The notes below the pieces were generated by a model. That model had not been told where the DNA came from. It made no database searches and saw nothing but the letters and a program-made list of their open reading frames with translations. DNA of 64,000 nt, taken from Nitrospira sp. GTDB taxonomy: Bacteria; Nitrospirota; Nitrospiria; Nitrospirales; Nitrospiraceae. The position numbers and the translations under genes are program-made. The stretch's first letter is position 1. Each line of letters starts with the position of its first letter. Of this stretch, positions 18,649 to 27,171 are shown piece after piece. The DNA is taken from contig JARFXP010000006.1 in NCBI GenBank assembly GCA_029194675.1, forward strand, positions 62,001 to 126,000, in the 5' to 3' direction.

Positions 18649-19371
18649 CTATCGGGCGCCGTGCAATTCCAGTACGTGAGCAATCACCTCAAAACCACTT
18701 CGTCGAGCATGTTGAAGCGGCGTCACGCCCTGTCTGTCTGAGAGATTGACGTTGACCCCAGCAGACACCAGCATACGGACGATCTCCTGATGCTTCGGTC
18801 CGCCGTCGCCGAGCACGATGGCCTCCAACAGCGCCGTCCAACCAAGGTTGTTCACGTGGTCGATGTCAATTTCCGTTTTGAGCAATTCCCGAACCGCTTC
18901 GACGTGTCCACGTTCACAGGCTGGGATCAGCGCCGTGCCACCAAAACGGTTGTAGACCTTGAAGTTCGGATTGGCTTTGAGCGTGAGCTTGAGAATGTCG
19001 AGGTACCCGCTGGCGCCGGCTAAAAGCAGCGGGCTGTCGAGCTTGTCGTCCTGGGCGTTGACATCCGCACCAGCTTCGATCAGCAGTCTAGCACTTGCGA
19101 TATGGTTCTGAGCGGTTGCTGCGAGTAATGCCGTGCGCCCTTGCGCATCGCGAGCACGGACGTTGGTTCCCGCTTCCAACAGCCGCCGTATGGTTGAGAC
19201 ATCGTTACGCTCTGCGGCGATGATCAAGGCTTGATCGTCCGCAATGTTTACACCTTGGCCGTAAGCATCAACCATGGTGGCAACGAGGATCAGACCGACT
19301 ACCCAGGTTATGTGCAGCGTCGTCATCGCTCGTGCAACCATTCTGGTCCCAGCTGCGGAAGGCGCAATCAT
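18649..19371 (-). CDS. Exported ankyrin-repeat protein
   Basis: This 240-residue protein has a hydrophobic N-terminal segment (TTLHITWVVGLILVATMVDA) and then five ankyrin repeats from about residue 45 to the end (for example RDAQGRTALLAATAQNHIAS and NNLGWTALLEAIVLGDGG). The mature protein should be a periplasmic binding scaffold. The ATG overlaps the stop of the FrnE-like gene (ATGA), so translation is coupled. Internal ATGs at residues 11 and 16 would give a more compact signal peptide. The partner is unknown. Confidence 0.88.
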   Translation of the reverse strand: MIAPSAAGTRMVARAMTTLHITWVVGLILVATMVDAYGQGVNIADDQALIIAAERNDVSTIRRLLEAGTNVRARDAQGRTALLAATAQNHIASARLLIEAGADVNAQDDKLDSPLLLAGASGYLDILKLTLKANPNFKVYNRFGGTALIPACERGHVEAVRELLKTEIDIDHVNNLGWTALLEAIVLGDGGPKHQEIVRMLVSAGVNVNLSDRQGVTPLQHARRSGFEVIAHVLELHGAR

Positions 19372-20045
19372 CCCCGCCGCGGCTTGCCCTCCGCACGATC
19401 AGCCTCTCTGCGTTGGAAAACCGAGTGAAGTATTTCAGGAGATTGTGCGCCCGAGATTCCATAGGTTCCATCGAGAACGAAGTACGGCACTCCTCGAATG
19501 CCCAGCTCGTGCCCAACCGACTCTTCCGCTTTGACTTCTGCAGCTCCCTCTTCGCTCGCAAGAAACTCGTCCGCGCTCAGTCCTGCTCGATCGGCCAACT
19601 CTGCCAGTATCGACTTAGAACCGATATCGGAACCCTCTTCAAAATAGCCTTTGAACAACGATTCCACCACCGCGTCCTGACAACCTTGCTGTCCTGCATA
19701 CCAAATCAACCGATGGGCTAGGAAGGTGTTCGGGGTTCTGGCAATCTTCTCAAAGGCAAACGGGATCTGCTCGGCCCTTCCGGCCTCTAACAAACGCTGC
19801 TCCATTTCCTTAAACCTATCCAGGCTGCCGAACTTGGTTTGAAGATAGACCGTCCGATCCATCCCGCTCTTGGCCATGGTGGGATTCAATTGAAACGGCC
19901 TCCATTTCACTTCCACCCCTACGTCATCACGCCGTTTCTTGAGCGCCCGTTCGAGCCGTCGCTTACCGACATAGCACCAAGGACAGACGACATCGGAATA
20001 GACGTCGATATGGAGTTTTGGGCCCGGCTCAATCGTCAAAGTCAT
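19368..20045 (-). CDS. DsbA-family oxidoreductase (FrnE-like)
   Basis: This 225-residue protein starts at the ATG at 20045. It has a thioredoxin fold with active site C21-P-W-C24 in YSDVVCPWCYVGKRRLE. A helical insertion contains RTPNTFLAHRLIWYAGQQG, and the cis-Pro region is IRGVPYFVLDGTYGISGAQS. FrnE-like proteins are cytoplasmic 2-hydroxychromene-2-carboxylate isomerase/DsbA relatives linked to thiol chemistry or stress. No signal peptide is present. It starts 4 bp after the DUF5069 stop and overlaps the ankyrin start. Confidence 0.92.
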   Translation of the reverse strand: MTLTIEPGPKLHIDVYSDVVCPWCYVGKRRLERALKKRRDDVGVEVKWRPFQLNPTMAKSGMDRTVYLQTKFGSLDRFKEMEQRLLEAGRAEQIPFAFEKIARTPNTFLAHRLIWYAGQQGCQDAVVESLFKGYFEEGSDIGSKSILAELADRAGLSADEFLASEEGAAEVKAEESVGHELGIRGVPYFVLDGTYGISGAQSPEILHSVFQRREADRAEGKPRRG

Positions 20046-20049
20046 ACTT

Positions 20050-20511
20050 TCAGTATCGCTTTTCTTCCAGATCATACACGTCGAACCATACATAGACCGG
20101 ACGAGGTTGCGGCACGAACCTCGGAATGTATTCCTCCAGGTACTGTTGTGCCTGGAGACTCATGTCGCTCAACCGCATATCACGCATCGCATTATTCCAT
20201 TTCAGCACCTCATCCGCGTCCTTGACCTTGGATGCACCAGAGATCCAGGTCGCGATCTCCTCATCGTTCGCTCCCGTCGCGACGACGTCCTTGAACTGTT
20301 CGGGCGTGATCCCGGTGAATGCAAACCATTGGCTCGCCAACGAACAGGGCCAATAGTTGTACTCGCCGTTCATGCCCAGCAAGAACGCCCGGCACTTATC
20401 CGCGCAACGAGCCGCAATCACATAACCGCCCAGCTTCTCTCGCGGACTCCGCGGGTAGCCCTCTCGGAGATCCTTGGCCAGCTTTCTCACTTTGTCGAGG
20501 TCCGTCTTCAT
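20050..20511 (-). CDS. DUF5069 family protein
   Basis: This 153-residue soluble protein starts at the ATG at 20511 behind GGAG. It matches the DUF5069 pattern I know: an N-terminal AKDLREGYPRSPREKLGGYV, a central AFLLGMNGEYNYWPCSLA, and a helical end. The family has no established function. The C-terminal half holds many aromatic residues (PVYVWFDVYDLEEKRY). It lies between NmrA-like and FrnE-like genes with spacings of 38 and 4 bp, so it is likely part of one operon. Confidence 0.85.
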   Translation of the reverse strand: MKTDLDKVRKLAKDLREGYPRSPREKLGGYVIAARCADKCRAFLLGMNGEYNYWPCSLASQWFAFTGITPEQFKDVVATGANDEEIATWISGASKVKDADEVLKWNNAMRDMRLSDMSLQAQQYLEEYIPRFVPQPRPVYVWFDVYDLEEKRY

Positions 20512-20549
20512 AGTGGTCTCCTTATGTCTTGCGCATGCTGGCGCGAGGT

Positions 20550-21416
20550 TCATCCGGCCTTCACAAGTCCATTCAAAACCTCGGCCAGCGTAATTCGGCC
20601 TCGAATCACCGACGCAGGATGCTCGTAGTGAATCGTGCCGGTCGAGAAGGCGGCATACATCTCTTCAAAAAGTCTTGCCGCCTCATCCGAAAACCCAAAC
20701 GACTTGAACGTCGGAACAACGGCATTTAGGGGCGCATGTTGAGGTGTTACCGTTTTCCCCAAGATCTGACCGAGTGCTGAAGCAACCTCATCAGGGCTGT
20801 AGTCTGCCGGACCTGCCATTTCCACGATCTGTTTGGCCAGTCCACCGGCGATCAATTGCTCCGCTGCGATCCTACCGATATCCTTGGTTGAAATCATGGG
20901 AACCTTGGCCTGAGGCGCGATGAATGTCGGAAGAATTCCCTCTGCTTTCGCCGCGCCAATCACCGGCGTCCAGTTATCCATAAAATAGCAAGGTCGAAGA
21001 ATGGTCAGGCGCTTAGCAACCCGGCCGAGAGCTTGTTCGCCATAACTCGCGGCTCGGATTGGGCCGGTCTTTCCGGCAATATGTCCGCCGACCGACGACA
21101 GAAAGACTACATGCTCCACCCCACTCTTCTGAACGGCCTCTGCAGCCCGATCCATCCGTGCTCGTTGATCCGCCAACCATGCCTCGGCACCGTAATTTGG
21201 CGGCACCAACAAATAGACTCCCTTCGCCCCTTCGAAAGCCTTGGTTGAGGCCGATACATCGTCAAGCGATGCGACGACGACATCCGCGCCTTTCGCTTTC
21301 CAGACTGCCCCCTTGTCGGCCGAGCGGACGATGATCCGAACCGGCTGTTTCTTACTCAATAACGTCTCCACGACTGCAGATCCAGTATTCCCGGTAGCCC
21401 CTACGACAACAAACAT
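20550..21416 (-). CDS. NmrA-like NAD(P)-binding protein
   Basis: This 288-residue protein starts at the ATG at 21416 behind GAGAGGAG. The Rossmann motif is VVVGATGNTGSAVVETLL, typical of NmrA/QOR2-like atypical SDRs that bind NAD(P) but often lack YxxxK catalysis. Further marks are VYLLVPPNYGAEAW and ILRPCYFMDNW. Relatives are redox sensors or quinone reductases. It is the first gene of the minus-strand run toward DUF5069. A perfect palindrome lies 65 bp upstream and may be an operator. Confidence 0.88.
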   Translation of the reverse strand: MFVVVGATGNTGSAVVETLLSKKQPVRIIVRSADKGAVWKAKGADVVVASLDDVSASTKAFEGAKGVYLLVPPNYGAEAWLADQRARMDRAAEAVQKSGVEHVVFLSSVGGHIAGKTGPIRAASYGEQALGRVAKRLTILRPCYFMDNWTPVIGAAKAEGILPTFIAPQAKVPMISTKDIGRIAAEQLIAGGLAKQIVEMAGPADYSPDEVASALGQILGKTVTPQHAPLNAVVPTFKSFGFSDEAARLFEEMYAAFSTGTIHYEHPASVIRGRITLAEVLNGLVKAG

Positions 21417-21740
21417 GTTGAGTTCTCCTCTCCTTACCGACCTTGCGAACAATCAGTGACACAAGCTGGATGATGGCGTCACAACCCTTGGTTGTAAAGC
21501 ACCCCCAAATCCTTTCCGGAAGAAGCCACCATCATAATAAAAATGTCTTGGCAACTTGCATTCCACTGAAACAGCTTGCATGAGGAAAATCCGATACCGC
21601 TGTAATTAGTGAGGATTCGTTGCGTGGGAACCTGAATTTGAGAAAATGAGAGACGCAGATCAGTGACGAGGCAGCGGCACAGTGCCGAATGGTCGGCTTC
21701 TCTCTACTAGGCGTACGCTACCCTCAGCTGAGGGGTGCTG
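21417..21740. other. Divergent intergenic region with a small palindrome
   Basis: This 324-bp stretch separates the divergent NmrA-like and exported-protein genes and should hold both promoters. It contains the palindrome at 21481-21495 and a direct repeat of CTTGCAT near 21560. It is AT-richer than the flanks. No RNA gene or further ORF was recognised. Confidence 0.5.
21481..21495. promoter_or_regulatory. Palindromic operator candidate ACAACC-N3-GGTTGT
   Basis: This is a perfect 6-bp inverted repeat with a 3-bp spacer, 65 bp upstream of the NmrA-like start in the divergent promoter region. The size and position suit a dimeric repressor such as an HxlR- or LysR-type protein, but no regulator gene is adjacent. 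Function is inference. Confidence 0.35.
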
Positions 21741-22232
21741 ATGACAGCTCCACTCATTCGCGTCGGGATTCCAACCGTCATTCTCATCCTGTCAGGGGTG
21801 ATCAGTGCTGATTCTGCACTCGCATCGGATGAGCGCTCCCTACCATCCCGGGTCAGTTCAGTAAGAATCTCCGTCGCATCGTATGAACGAGTTCCCATCG
21901 CCACAATGTTGGCGCATCCGGATCGCTATCAGATGAGGGATATCCACATCGCCGGAACCGTCATGGCGGTTCAGACCGAGACCATCACGAATCAACTGAT
22001 CTGTGGAAGCGCCCATGAACGGACGACACTCACGCTGGAAGATGACAGCGGACAGATCGAGGTGATTGATCAAGGGGCCTGTGGGAAGAATGTGGGGGCG
22101 TTGAAGGCGCCGATGCTGAAGGCAGGCCAACAGATCGATCTCCTAGTGCAGATCATGATCCCAACCAACTCGGGCACTTCCGCCTCATCGGTGGAAGCAA
22201 CCATCCGCTATATCGACCTAGCGCGAGAGTAG
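21741..22232 (+). CDS. Exported protein with possible OB-fold
   Basis: This 163-residue protein starts at the ATG at 21741 behind GAGGGG; a GTG two codons upstream overlaps that site. A signal peptide (IPTVILILSGVISADSALAS) is followed by ATMLAHPDRYQMRDIHIAGT and LTLEDDSGQIEVID. This strand order (residue change, 'D-D-S-G', then a strand) is typical of OB-fold periplasmic proteins. Two Cys (LICGS, GACGK) may form a disulfide. The function is unknown. Confidence 0.75.
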   Translation: MTAPLIRVGIPTVILILSGVISADSALASDERSLPSRVSSVRISVASYERVPIATMLAHPDRYQMRDIHIAGTVMAVQTETITNQLICGSAHERTTLTLEDDSGQIEVIDQGACGKNVGALKAPMLKAGQQIDLLVQIMIPTNSGTSASSVEATIRYIDLARE

Positions 22233-22244
22233 GTGCAGACAGAC

Positions 22245-22352
22245 TCACAGGAGCCGCTGCTGATCTGCATGCTGCTTCTCCCATTCTTCGATATCGACCG
22301 TTCGACCGGATCGCACATCAGCCATCGCTGGTAGTATCGGCAGCCGATCCAT
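22245..22352 (-). CDS. Small antitoxin-like ORF (35 aa), doubtful
   Basis: This frame (MDRLPILPAMADVRSGRTVD, then EEWEKQHADQQRLL) lies between two plus-strand genes; the reading frame is open further upstream from possible TTG starts. The pattern 'A-D-V-R-S-G-R-T-V-D' followed by a charged helix resembles the ends of ParD- or Phd-like antitoxins. No toxin is adjacent, so this may be a relic of a lost toxin-antitoxin unit. Confidence 0.25.
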   Translation of the reverse strand: MDRLPILPAMADVRSGRTVDIEEWEKQHADQQRLL

Positions 22353-22510
22353 TGCTACTTCCTCGCGTTGCAACCTCTCCGTCAATCGAGTGTCTATTCC
22401 GCTCGTGTCTTAGGCTGGCCGCATTGACAGCCTTATTCATTCAGCAGTACCTTCCCGCAAGAGATAAGTACGTATGACCTGCATAGACACCCCACAATAG
22501 TGTCACCGAC

Positions 22511-25447
22511 ATGGATGGCATGGACATCGCTCGGCGGCTGATTGCCGATGAGAGAGAAAAGAAAACCGGCTTCCTCGATCTCGGCAACCTTGGGCTTACG
22601 GAACTCCCGGTCGAGCTGCTCACACTCATCCATTTGTGCGGATTGAATCTCGGCCATGGGTATGTGGACGGGCAGGGGGAATATCACGAGTCGAGCAACG
22701 GCAATGAGGACAGCGCCAACAGGCTACCTGCCTTGCCGAGCAGCTTCGGCACGTTGAGAAATCTGGTCACGTTGTCTCTGCGCGGCAACCCTCTCATCGA
22801 TCTCGGCCCCCTGCGCGCGCTCACCGCTCTGCAGCAGCTGAACTGCTGGAACACGGCGGTCACCGATCTCAGCCCGCTCCACGCGCTCACGGCTCTGCAG
22901 ACCCTGAAGTGCTCGTACACACCGATCACTGATCTCAGCCCCCTCCGCGCGCTCACCGCTCTGCAGACCCTGGAGTGCTCGGGCACCCAGGTCACCGATC
23001 TCAGCCCCCTCCACGCGCTCACGGCTCTGCAGACCCTGAAGTGCTCGTCCACCCAGATCACTGATCCCAGCCCGCTCATTGGCACCATGAGTTTGCAGAA
23101 ACTCACTGTGAACTACTGCCGGCTCGACGACTTCCCACGGCAGTTGCTCTTCCAGCAGAGCCTCCGTGACCTCACTCTCCACCAAACGACTATTCCTGGG
23201 ATACCGGCGGAAGTACTCTCAGATTCTGATTACTCGAGTTGCCTCAAAGATTTACGCGAGCACCTGGTCGATGCGGAGAGCGGCCTTGAAAAAGTGCTTG
23301 AGGCAAAGCTTCTCGTGCTGGGGAACGGCCGAGTCGGCAAGACCCAGATCTGTCGTCGCCTGCGCGGGCTTCCGTACGACGAGACAGTGACTTCCACGCA
23401 TGGCATCACCGTCACTGCAGAACCTTGGGTCGGCTCAATGACCGGAGAGGTGCTGAACATTTGGGACTTCGGCGGGCAGGATATCTATCACGGAGCCCAC
23501 ACGCTGTTCATGAAGACCAGCGCGGTCTTCCTGATCGTCTGGCATCCTGATTTTGAGACCACGGGTGAACAGTCCGCCGACGGGATCTGGTTCCGCAACT
23601 ACCCGCTCCCCTACTGGCTGGAATACGCGCGTACGCTGGGGCGGAATGACTGCCCGGTCCTCGTCGTGCAGGCTCGCTGCGACCGGCCGGAACAGGAAGT
23701 CCATCGCCTGCCGGCTGACGATACATCTCTCCAATTTACCTTTCTCAAGCCCTGCTGGTACAGCGCGAAGACCCAACGGGGCCATGGGGCTCTCGAAGAG
23801 GCGCTGCGAGACGCCATCCAGTATCTGCGCGAGCGGGACGGCATCGCCACGATCGGGGTGGGACGAGCACGCGTGCTGCGCCAACTCGAGGCGTGGCGGA
23901 ACGAGGACCAAGCCCTTCCCACAGCGGAGCGACGTCACCGGACCTTGTCCCAGGCAGAATTCCACACTCTCTGCGAGCAGATTGGCGGCGTCCGGTCGCC
24001 GGAACATCTGCTCACGTACTTGCACAATCTCGGCGTGGTCTTCTACCAGCCCCACCTCTTCGACAATCGGATCATCCTGGATCAATCGTGGGCGCTGGAG
24101 GCTGTCTACACCCTGTTCGACCGCCGGAAGGCCTATCCGCTCATTCAGAGCCTACGTGGTCGATTCACACAGTCACTCCTGGCGATGACGGCTTGGCGCG
24201 ACTACTCCGAGCCGGAGCAACGGCTCTTTCTGAGCCTGATGGAGTCCTGCGGGATCGTGTTCGTTCATCGTAAGGCGGATCCAAAAATAGGATTTGCCAC
24301 CGAATACCTCGCGCCGGATCTGCTTCCCGATAAGGGTGCGGTAGCCGATCAGCTTGCCGGACGGTGGAACGACACAGACGAGGGCTGGCGCCTCGAATAC
24401 AGCTATCCGTTCCTGCATCCGGGTCTGATGCGCACCCTCCTGTGCGACGTCGGCAGGCGATCCCAAGAAGCCGGTGTCTATTGGAAATTCGGCGTCTGGC
24501 TCTATGAAAAATCGACAGGCTGTCGTGCCCTACTTGAGCAGCAGATGGATAACGAGCGCCAAGGCCGAATCATCCTCAACGTGCGGGGTCACCGGCACCA
24601 AGAGCTGGTCCGTTGGCTGTGCGAACGGATCGAGCAGTGCAACCGGCTGTTCGGCTATCCCAAGCTGAAACCCGCAGTGGGCGACTTCGGCCCGAGTCTC
24701 CACGCTCGGCAGCGAGCTGCGACAGGCCGAGGTGCCGCGCCGAAGGTCGGCGGCCTGTCAGATCGATTGTCCGTAGACCTTGGCGCCATGGAGCCGGCAG
24801 GCGGGCTGGTGGCTCTGGAACCGACCTTCGACAAACCACCGGAGTCCTTTTTCCCTTCACGCGAGCCCCAGGTTTTCATTTCCTATGCGTGGGGCGACGA
24901 CACTCCAGCCGGCCGACAGCGAGCGAAGGTCGTGGACGATCTCTGCACAGCCCTCGGTCGACAGGGCATCACGGTCCGTCGCGATCGCGACGAGATGCGG
25001 CCAGGCGATCTGATCAGCGAGTTCATGGACCGATTGGCTGAGGGTGACTTTGTGATTGTCATCATCAGCGACAAATATCTTCGGTCGGAGTACTGCATGT
25101 ATGAGCTGTTTCGGATCTATCGCAACTGCGCGCATAAACCGGATCGCTTCCGCAAGAAGGTGATCCCCATCATCCTACCTGACTCAAATATTGATAGCAC
25201 GGACAACAGGCTGGAACGGGCGATTTACTGGACCAATGAGGAAGCGAAACTAAAGCTCCGCGTCAAGAACAATCTCGAGGCAGTTGGCCCCAAGCCATAT
25301 ACGAAATTCTGGTCAATGGGTGAATTCGCGCACCACACGTCAGACATGCTGGAAGAATTGGTGGACCAACTGCAGCCACGCGATTTCGAGCGCCAGGCCC
25401 AGGAAGGATTTAAATCGGTGCTTGAGCAGATTGCGAGAAGACGTTGA
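22511..25447 (+). CDS. LRR-ROC-COR-TIR protein (bacterial Roco with TIR effector)
   Basis: This is a 978-residue multidomain protein. Residues 20-215 hold leucine-rich repeats, including four near-identical 22-residue units (97-184). The ROC GTPase follows, with P-loop GNGRVGKT at 271-278 and switch II motif D319-FGG-Q323. The COR dimerisation region spans about 430-700. After a linker, a TIR domain (about 786-930) begins PQVFISYAWGDD and carries the conserved Glu in SEYCMYEL (E865), the position of the NADase catalytic Glu. There is no signal peptide. GTP-controlled dimerisation could activate the TIR for NAD+ cleavage. A role in abortive antiphage defence is plausible but unproven. Confidence 0.9.
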   Translation: MDGMDIARRLIADEREKKTGFLDLGNLGLTELPVELLTLIHLCGLNLGHGYVDGQGEYHESSNGNEDSANRLPALPSSFGTLRNLVTLSLRGNPLIDLGPLRALTALQQLNCWNTAVTDLSPLHALTALQTLKCSYTPITDLSPLRALTALQTLECSGTQVTDLSPLHALTALQTLKCSSTQITDPSPLIGTMSLQKLTVNYCRLDDFPRQLLFQQSLRDLTLHQTTIPGIPAEVLSDSDYSSCLKDLREHLVDAESGLEKVLEAKLLVLGNGRVGKTQICRRLRGLPYDETVTSTHGITVTAEPWVGSMTGEVLNIWDFGGQDIYHGAHTLFMKTSAVFLIVWHPDFETTGEQSADGIWFRNYPLPYWLEYARTLGRNDCPVLVVQARCDRPEQEVHRLPADDTSLQFTFLKPCWYSAKTQRGHGALEEALRDAIQYLRERDGIATIGVGRARVLRQLEAWRNEDQALPTAERRHRTLSQAEFHTLCEQIGGVRSPEHLLTYLHNLGVVFYQPHLFDNRIILDQSWALEAVYTLFDRRKAYPLIQSLRGRFTQSLLAMTAWRDYSEPEQRLFLSLMESCGIVFVHRKADPKIGFATEYLAPDLLPDKGAVADQLAGRWNDTDEGWRLEYSYPFLHPGLMRTLLCDVGRRSQEAGVYWKFGVWLYEKSTGCRALLEQQMDNERQGRIILNVRGHRHQELVRWLCERIEQCNRLFGYPKLKPAVGDFGPSLHARQRAATGRGAAPKVGGLSDRLSVDLGAMEPAGGLVALEPTFDKPPESFFPSREPQVFISYAWGDDTPAGRQRAKVVDDLCTALGRQGITVRRDRDEMRPGDLISEFMDRLAEGDFVIVIISDKYLRSEYCMYELFRIYRNCAHKPDRFRKKVIPIILPDSNIDSTDNRLERAIYWTNEEAKLKLRVKNNLEAVGPKPYTKFWSMGEFAHHTSDMLEELVDQLQPRDFERQAQEGFKSVLEQIARRR
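22799..23062 (+). repeat. Four tandem 66-bp LRR-coding repeats
   Basis: Units at 22799, 22865, 22931 and 22997 encode DLxPLxALTALQxLxCxxTxxT. The second to fourth differ from each other at only a few bases, so they arose by recent duplication or are kept alike by recombination. A fifth, diverged unit follows at 23063. Loss or gain of units would keep the reading frame and change the ligand-binding surface. Confidence 0.9.
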
Positions 25448-25501
25448 GCGAATGGAAATCACCGGTGACACGCTTACTCCCCATCGACACACGGTCATCA
25501 C

Positions 25502-25726
25502 TCAAATATCTCCGATCACCGGACACACCGGACCATCCGGCTTGAAACTCGCCTCATACGTGAGCAGGCGCAGGTGTTCGACGTGGGCCTACACCAAGAA
25601 GATGCGGTCGAAGGGGTCACGATGGTGAAGCGGCATTCGATCAAGGGCCAGGGCAATCTTCATGACCACCTCCCAGAGTGAGGCGGCATGATCCGAGAAT
25701 ATGCGGCAGGGGGCGGGCGGGCTCAT
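25502..25726 (-). pseudogene. Decayed VapC/PIN-domain toxin
   Basis: One frame reads AASLWEVVMKIAL, typical of the middle of PIN toxins, then jumps to MPLHHRDPFDRIFLV, an in-frame TAG, and AHVEHLRLLTYEASFKPDG. The segment HHRDPFDR(I/L)L-x-A-Q-A is the C-terminal hallmark of PIN nucleases and holds the third acidic residue. About 50 residues between the two blocks and the N-terminal 35 residues are missing. Internal deletion plus nonsense codon make the gene inactive. Confidence 0.75.
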
Positions 25727-25855
25727 GTCTGTTCCGCTAAGGCACTGGGATCCGGCGTGGCAGGAATGCGATTGAGACGCTGAATCAGGTCAGGCCATGT
25801 AAAGGCACCATGCCTGCCGTGGTTCTTGTAGAGTCGGATAAGAACCGTGGTGGGT
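25723..25855 (-). repeat. Repeated C-terminal gene fragment, copy A
   Basis: The minus-strand frame TTVLIRLYKNHGRHG-AFTWPDLIQRLNRIP ends at a TGA that overlaps the ATG of the PIN relic (ATGA), as in antitoxin-toxin pairs. A related sequence (TTIPLRIYKDHSGHV, then PSDLIHSPKRIPA) lies at 31395-31510. Both copies sit downstream of a glycine-zipper lipoprotein 3' end. The parent gene is unknown; an antitoxin is one possibility. Confidence 0.5.
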
Positions 25856-25937
25856 CAGCCCCTTCAAGAGTCCAACCTTCTCGATCGTACTCGGCATGCA
25901 CCGCCATCGGCGTGTGGACACGCACCGATTGTTGCAC

Positions 25938-26012
25938 CTACTCCCACCCGTTGACCTTCTGGTCTTACTCATTTATAGCCCCTTCGCTATCGCATTGACT
26001 TAAGGCGGCTCC
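25938..26012 (-). pseudogene. Fossil 3' end of glycine-zipper lipoprotein gene (copy A)
   Basis: The plus-strand text CTACTCCCACCCGTTGACC, followed after an insertion by TTATAGCCCCTTCG and CTTAAGGCGGC, matches the 3' end of the gene at 31560-31994, which encodes CLKEKGYEVSGWE. It has several substitutions and a short insertion, so it no longer reads through. Similarity was seen by eye only. Confidence 0.4.
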
Positions 26013-26028
26013 ACGTCCAGGAACTCTC

Positions 26029-27171
26029 CTAATCCAGTGTCTGGCGGTATCGCTTGACGCCGATCGCCAAGGCAACAACGGCGAAGAGGGCGATCTGCCA
26101 TAACTGAAGCACAATCTCTTCTGCCCCATTTCCTTTCAGCATGATGCCCCGCACGATCCTAAGAAAGTGGGTCAGCGGCAGCAGCTCGCCGATCATTTGC
26201 GCCCACTGAGGCATCCCGCGGAACGGGAACATGAACCCCGAGAGCAACAACGACGGCAAGAAGAAAAAGAACGAGAGCTGCACGGCCTGCAACTGGTTCT
26301 GTGCCATGGTGGAAAAGGTGATTCCCATCGCCAAGTTGGCTGTAATGAAGACCAACGCGGCGAGGAACAGCATGGGGACGTCGCCGTACACAGGCACCTT
26401 GAAAAGCAGGTGAGCCGCCAGGAGAATGAGCGCCACTTGGACATAGCCCACAAGAATATACGGAAGCACCTTGCCGATCATGACCTCGAACGGCCGTGTC
26501 GGCATCGAGAGCAGATTTTCCATGGTGCCGCGTTCGCGCTCACGCGTAATTGCCAAGCCGGTGATCATCACCATCGTCATGGTCAGCACCACGCCCATCA
26601 AGCCCGGCACGATGTTGTATTGTGTGATAGCCTCGGGGTTGTATCGCGCGTGGATACGCAAATCGATCGGATCGTCACCTTGAGACAGAAACGCTAAAGG
26701 CCCCTTGAAATCTTGCCGGAGTGCCGTCCCCGCCAACAGGCGCAGCGAGCCGATGGCATTGCTGGTTGCCGCCGGATCTGTGGCATCGGCTTCGACAAGG
26801 ATAGCTGGTCGCTCGCCGCGGACTACGTCACGCGAAAAGTTTGGCGGAATATTGATCACGAACTGCACGTCGCCCCGCGCGAGAACCTCCTTCGCTTCCT
26901 GCTCGCTCGTCACCTGCCGGGTGAATTCGAAGTAGTCGCTGTTCCGTATCGCCTGGAGGACGGTTCGTCCATGAGGACCGTAATCGGCGAGAAGCACCGC
27001 CGTCGGCAAGCGCTTCGGGTCCGTGTTGATGGCAAAGCCGAAGAGAATGAGTTGGATCAACGGAATGCCGATCATCATCCCGAAGGTTACCCGGTCTCGT
27101 CGCATCTGAATGAACTCCTTGACGACGATGGCCCAGAAACGGGAGGGAGAAAATGTCCATCGCAGACTCAT
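26029..27171 (-). CDS. ABC-2 type exporter permease (YhhJ/YbhR-like)
   Basis: This 380-residue protein has a first membrane helix near residue 25 (FGMMIGIPLIQLILFGFAIN), a large periplasmic domain (about 45-185), and five more helices in the C-terminal half. Those include MGVVLTMTMVMITGLAITRE and the ABC-2 signature ERERGTMENLLSMPTRPFEV. Such permeases work with an ATPase and a HlyD-type adaptor to export drugs or other compounds. The start overlaps the ATPase stop by 4 bp. It is the last gene of the tetR-hlyD-ATPase-permease operon. Confidence 0.92.
   Translation of the reverse strand: MSLRWTFSPSRFWAIVVKEFIQMRRDRVTFGMMIGIPLIQLILFGFAINTDPKRLPTAVLLADYGPHGRTVLQAIRNSDYFEFTRQVTSEQEAKEVLARGDVQFVINIPPNFSRDVVRGERPAILVEADATDPAATSNAIGSLRLLAGTALRQDFKGPLAFLSQGDDPIDLRIHARYNPEAITQYNIVPGLMGVVLTMTMVMITGLAITRERERGTMENLLSMPTRPFEVMIGKVLPYILVGYVQVALILLAAHLLFKVPVYGDVPMLFLAALVFITANLAMGITFSTMAQNQLQAVQLSFFFFLPSLLLSGFMFPFRGMPQWAQMIGELLPLTHFLRIVRGIMLKGNGAEEIVLQLWQIALFAVVALAIGVKRYRQTLD

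Larger units (their letters stand above)
25448..26028. other. Gene-debris region between Roco-TIR and ABC exporter
   Basis: The 581-bp stretch holds no intact gene. From left to right there is a decayed PIN toxin (25502-25726), the C-terminal end of another ORF overlapping its start (25723-25855), and a fossil 3' end of a glycine-zipper lipoprotein gene (about 25938-26012), all on the minus strand. The last two are also found next to each other near 31.4-31.6 kb. Confidence 0.6.
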
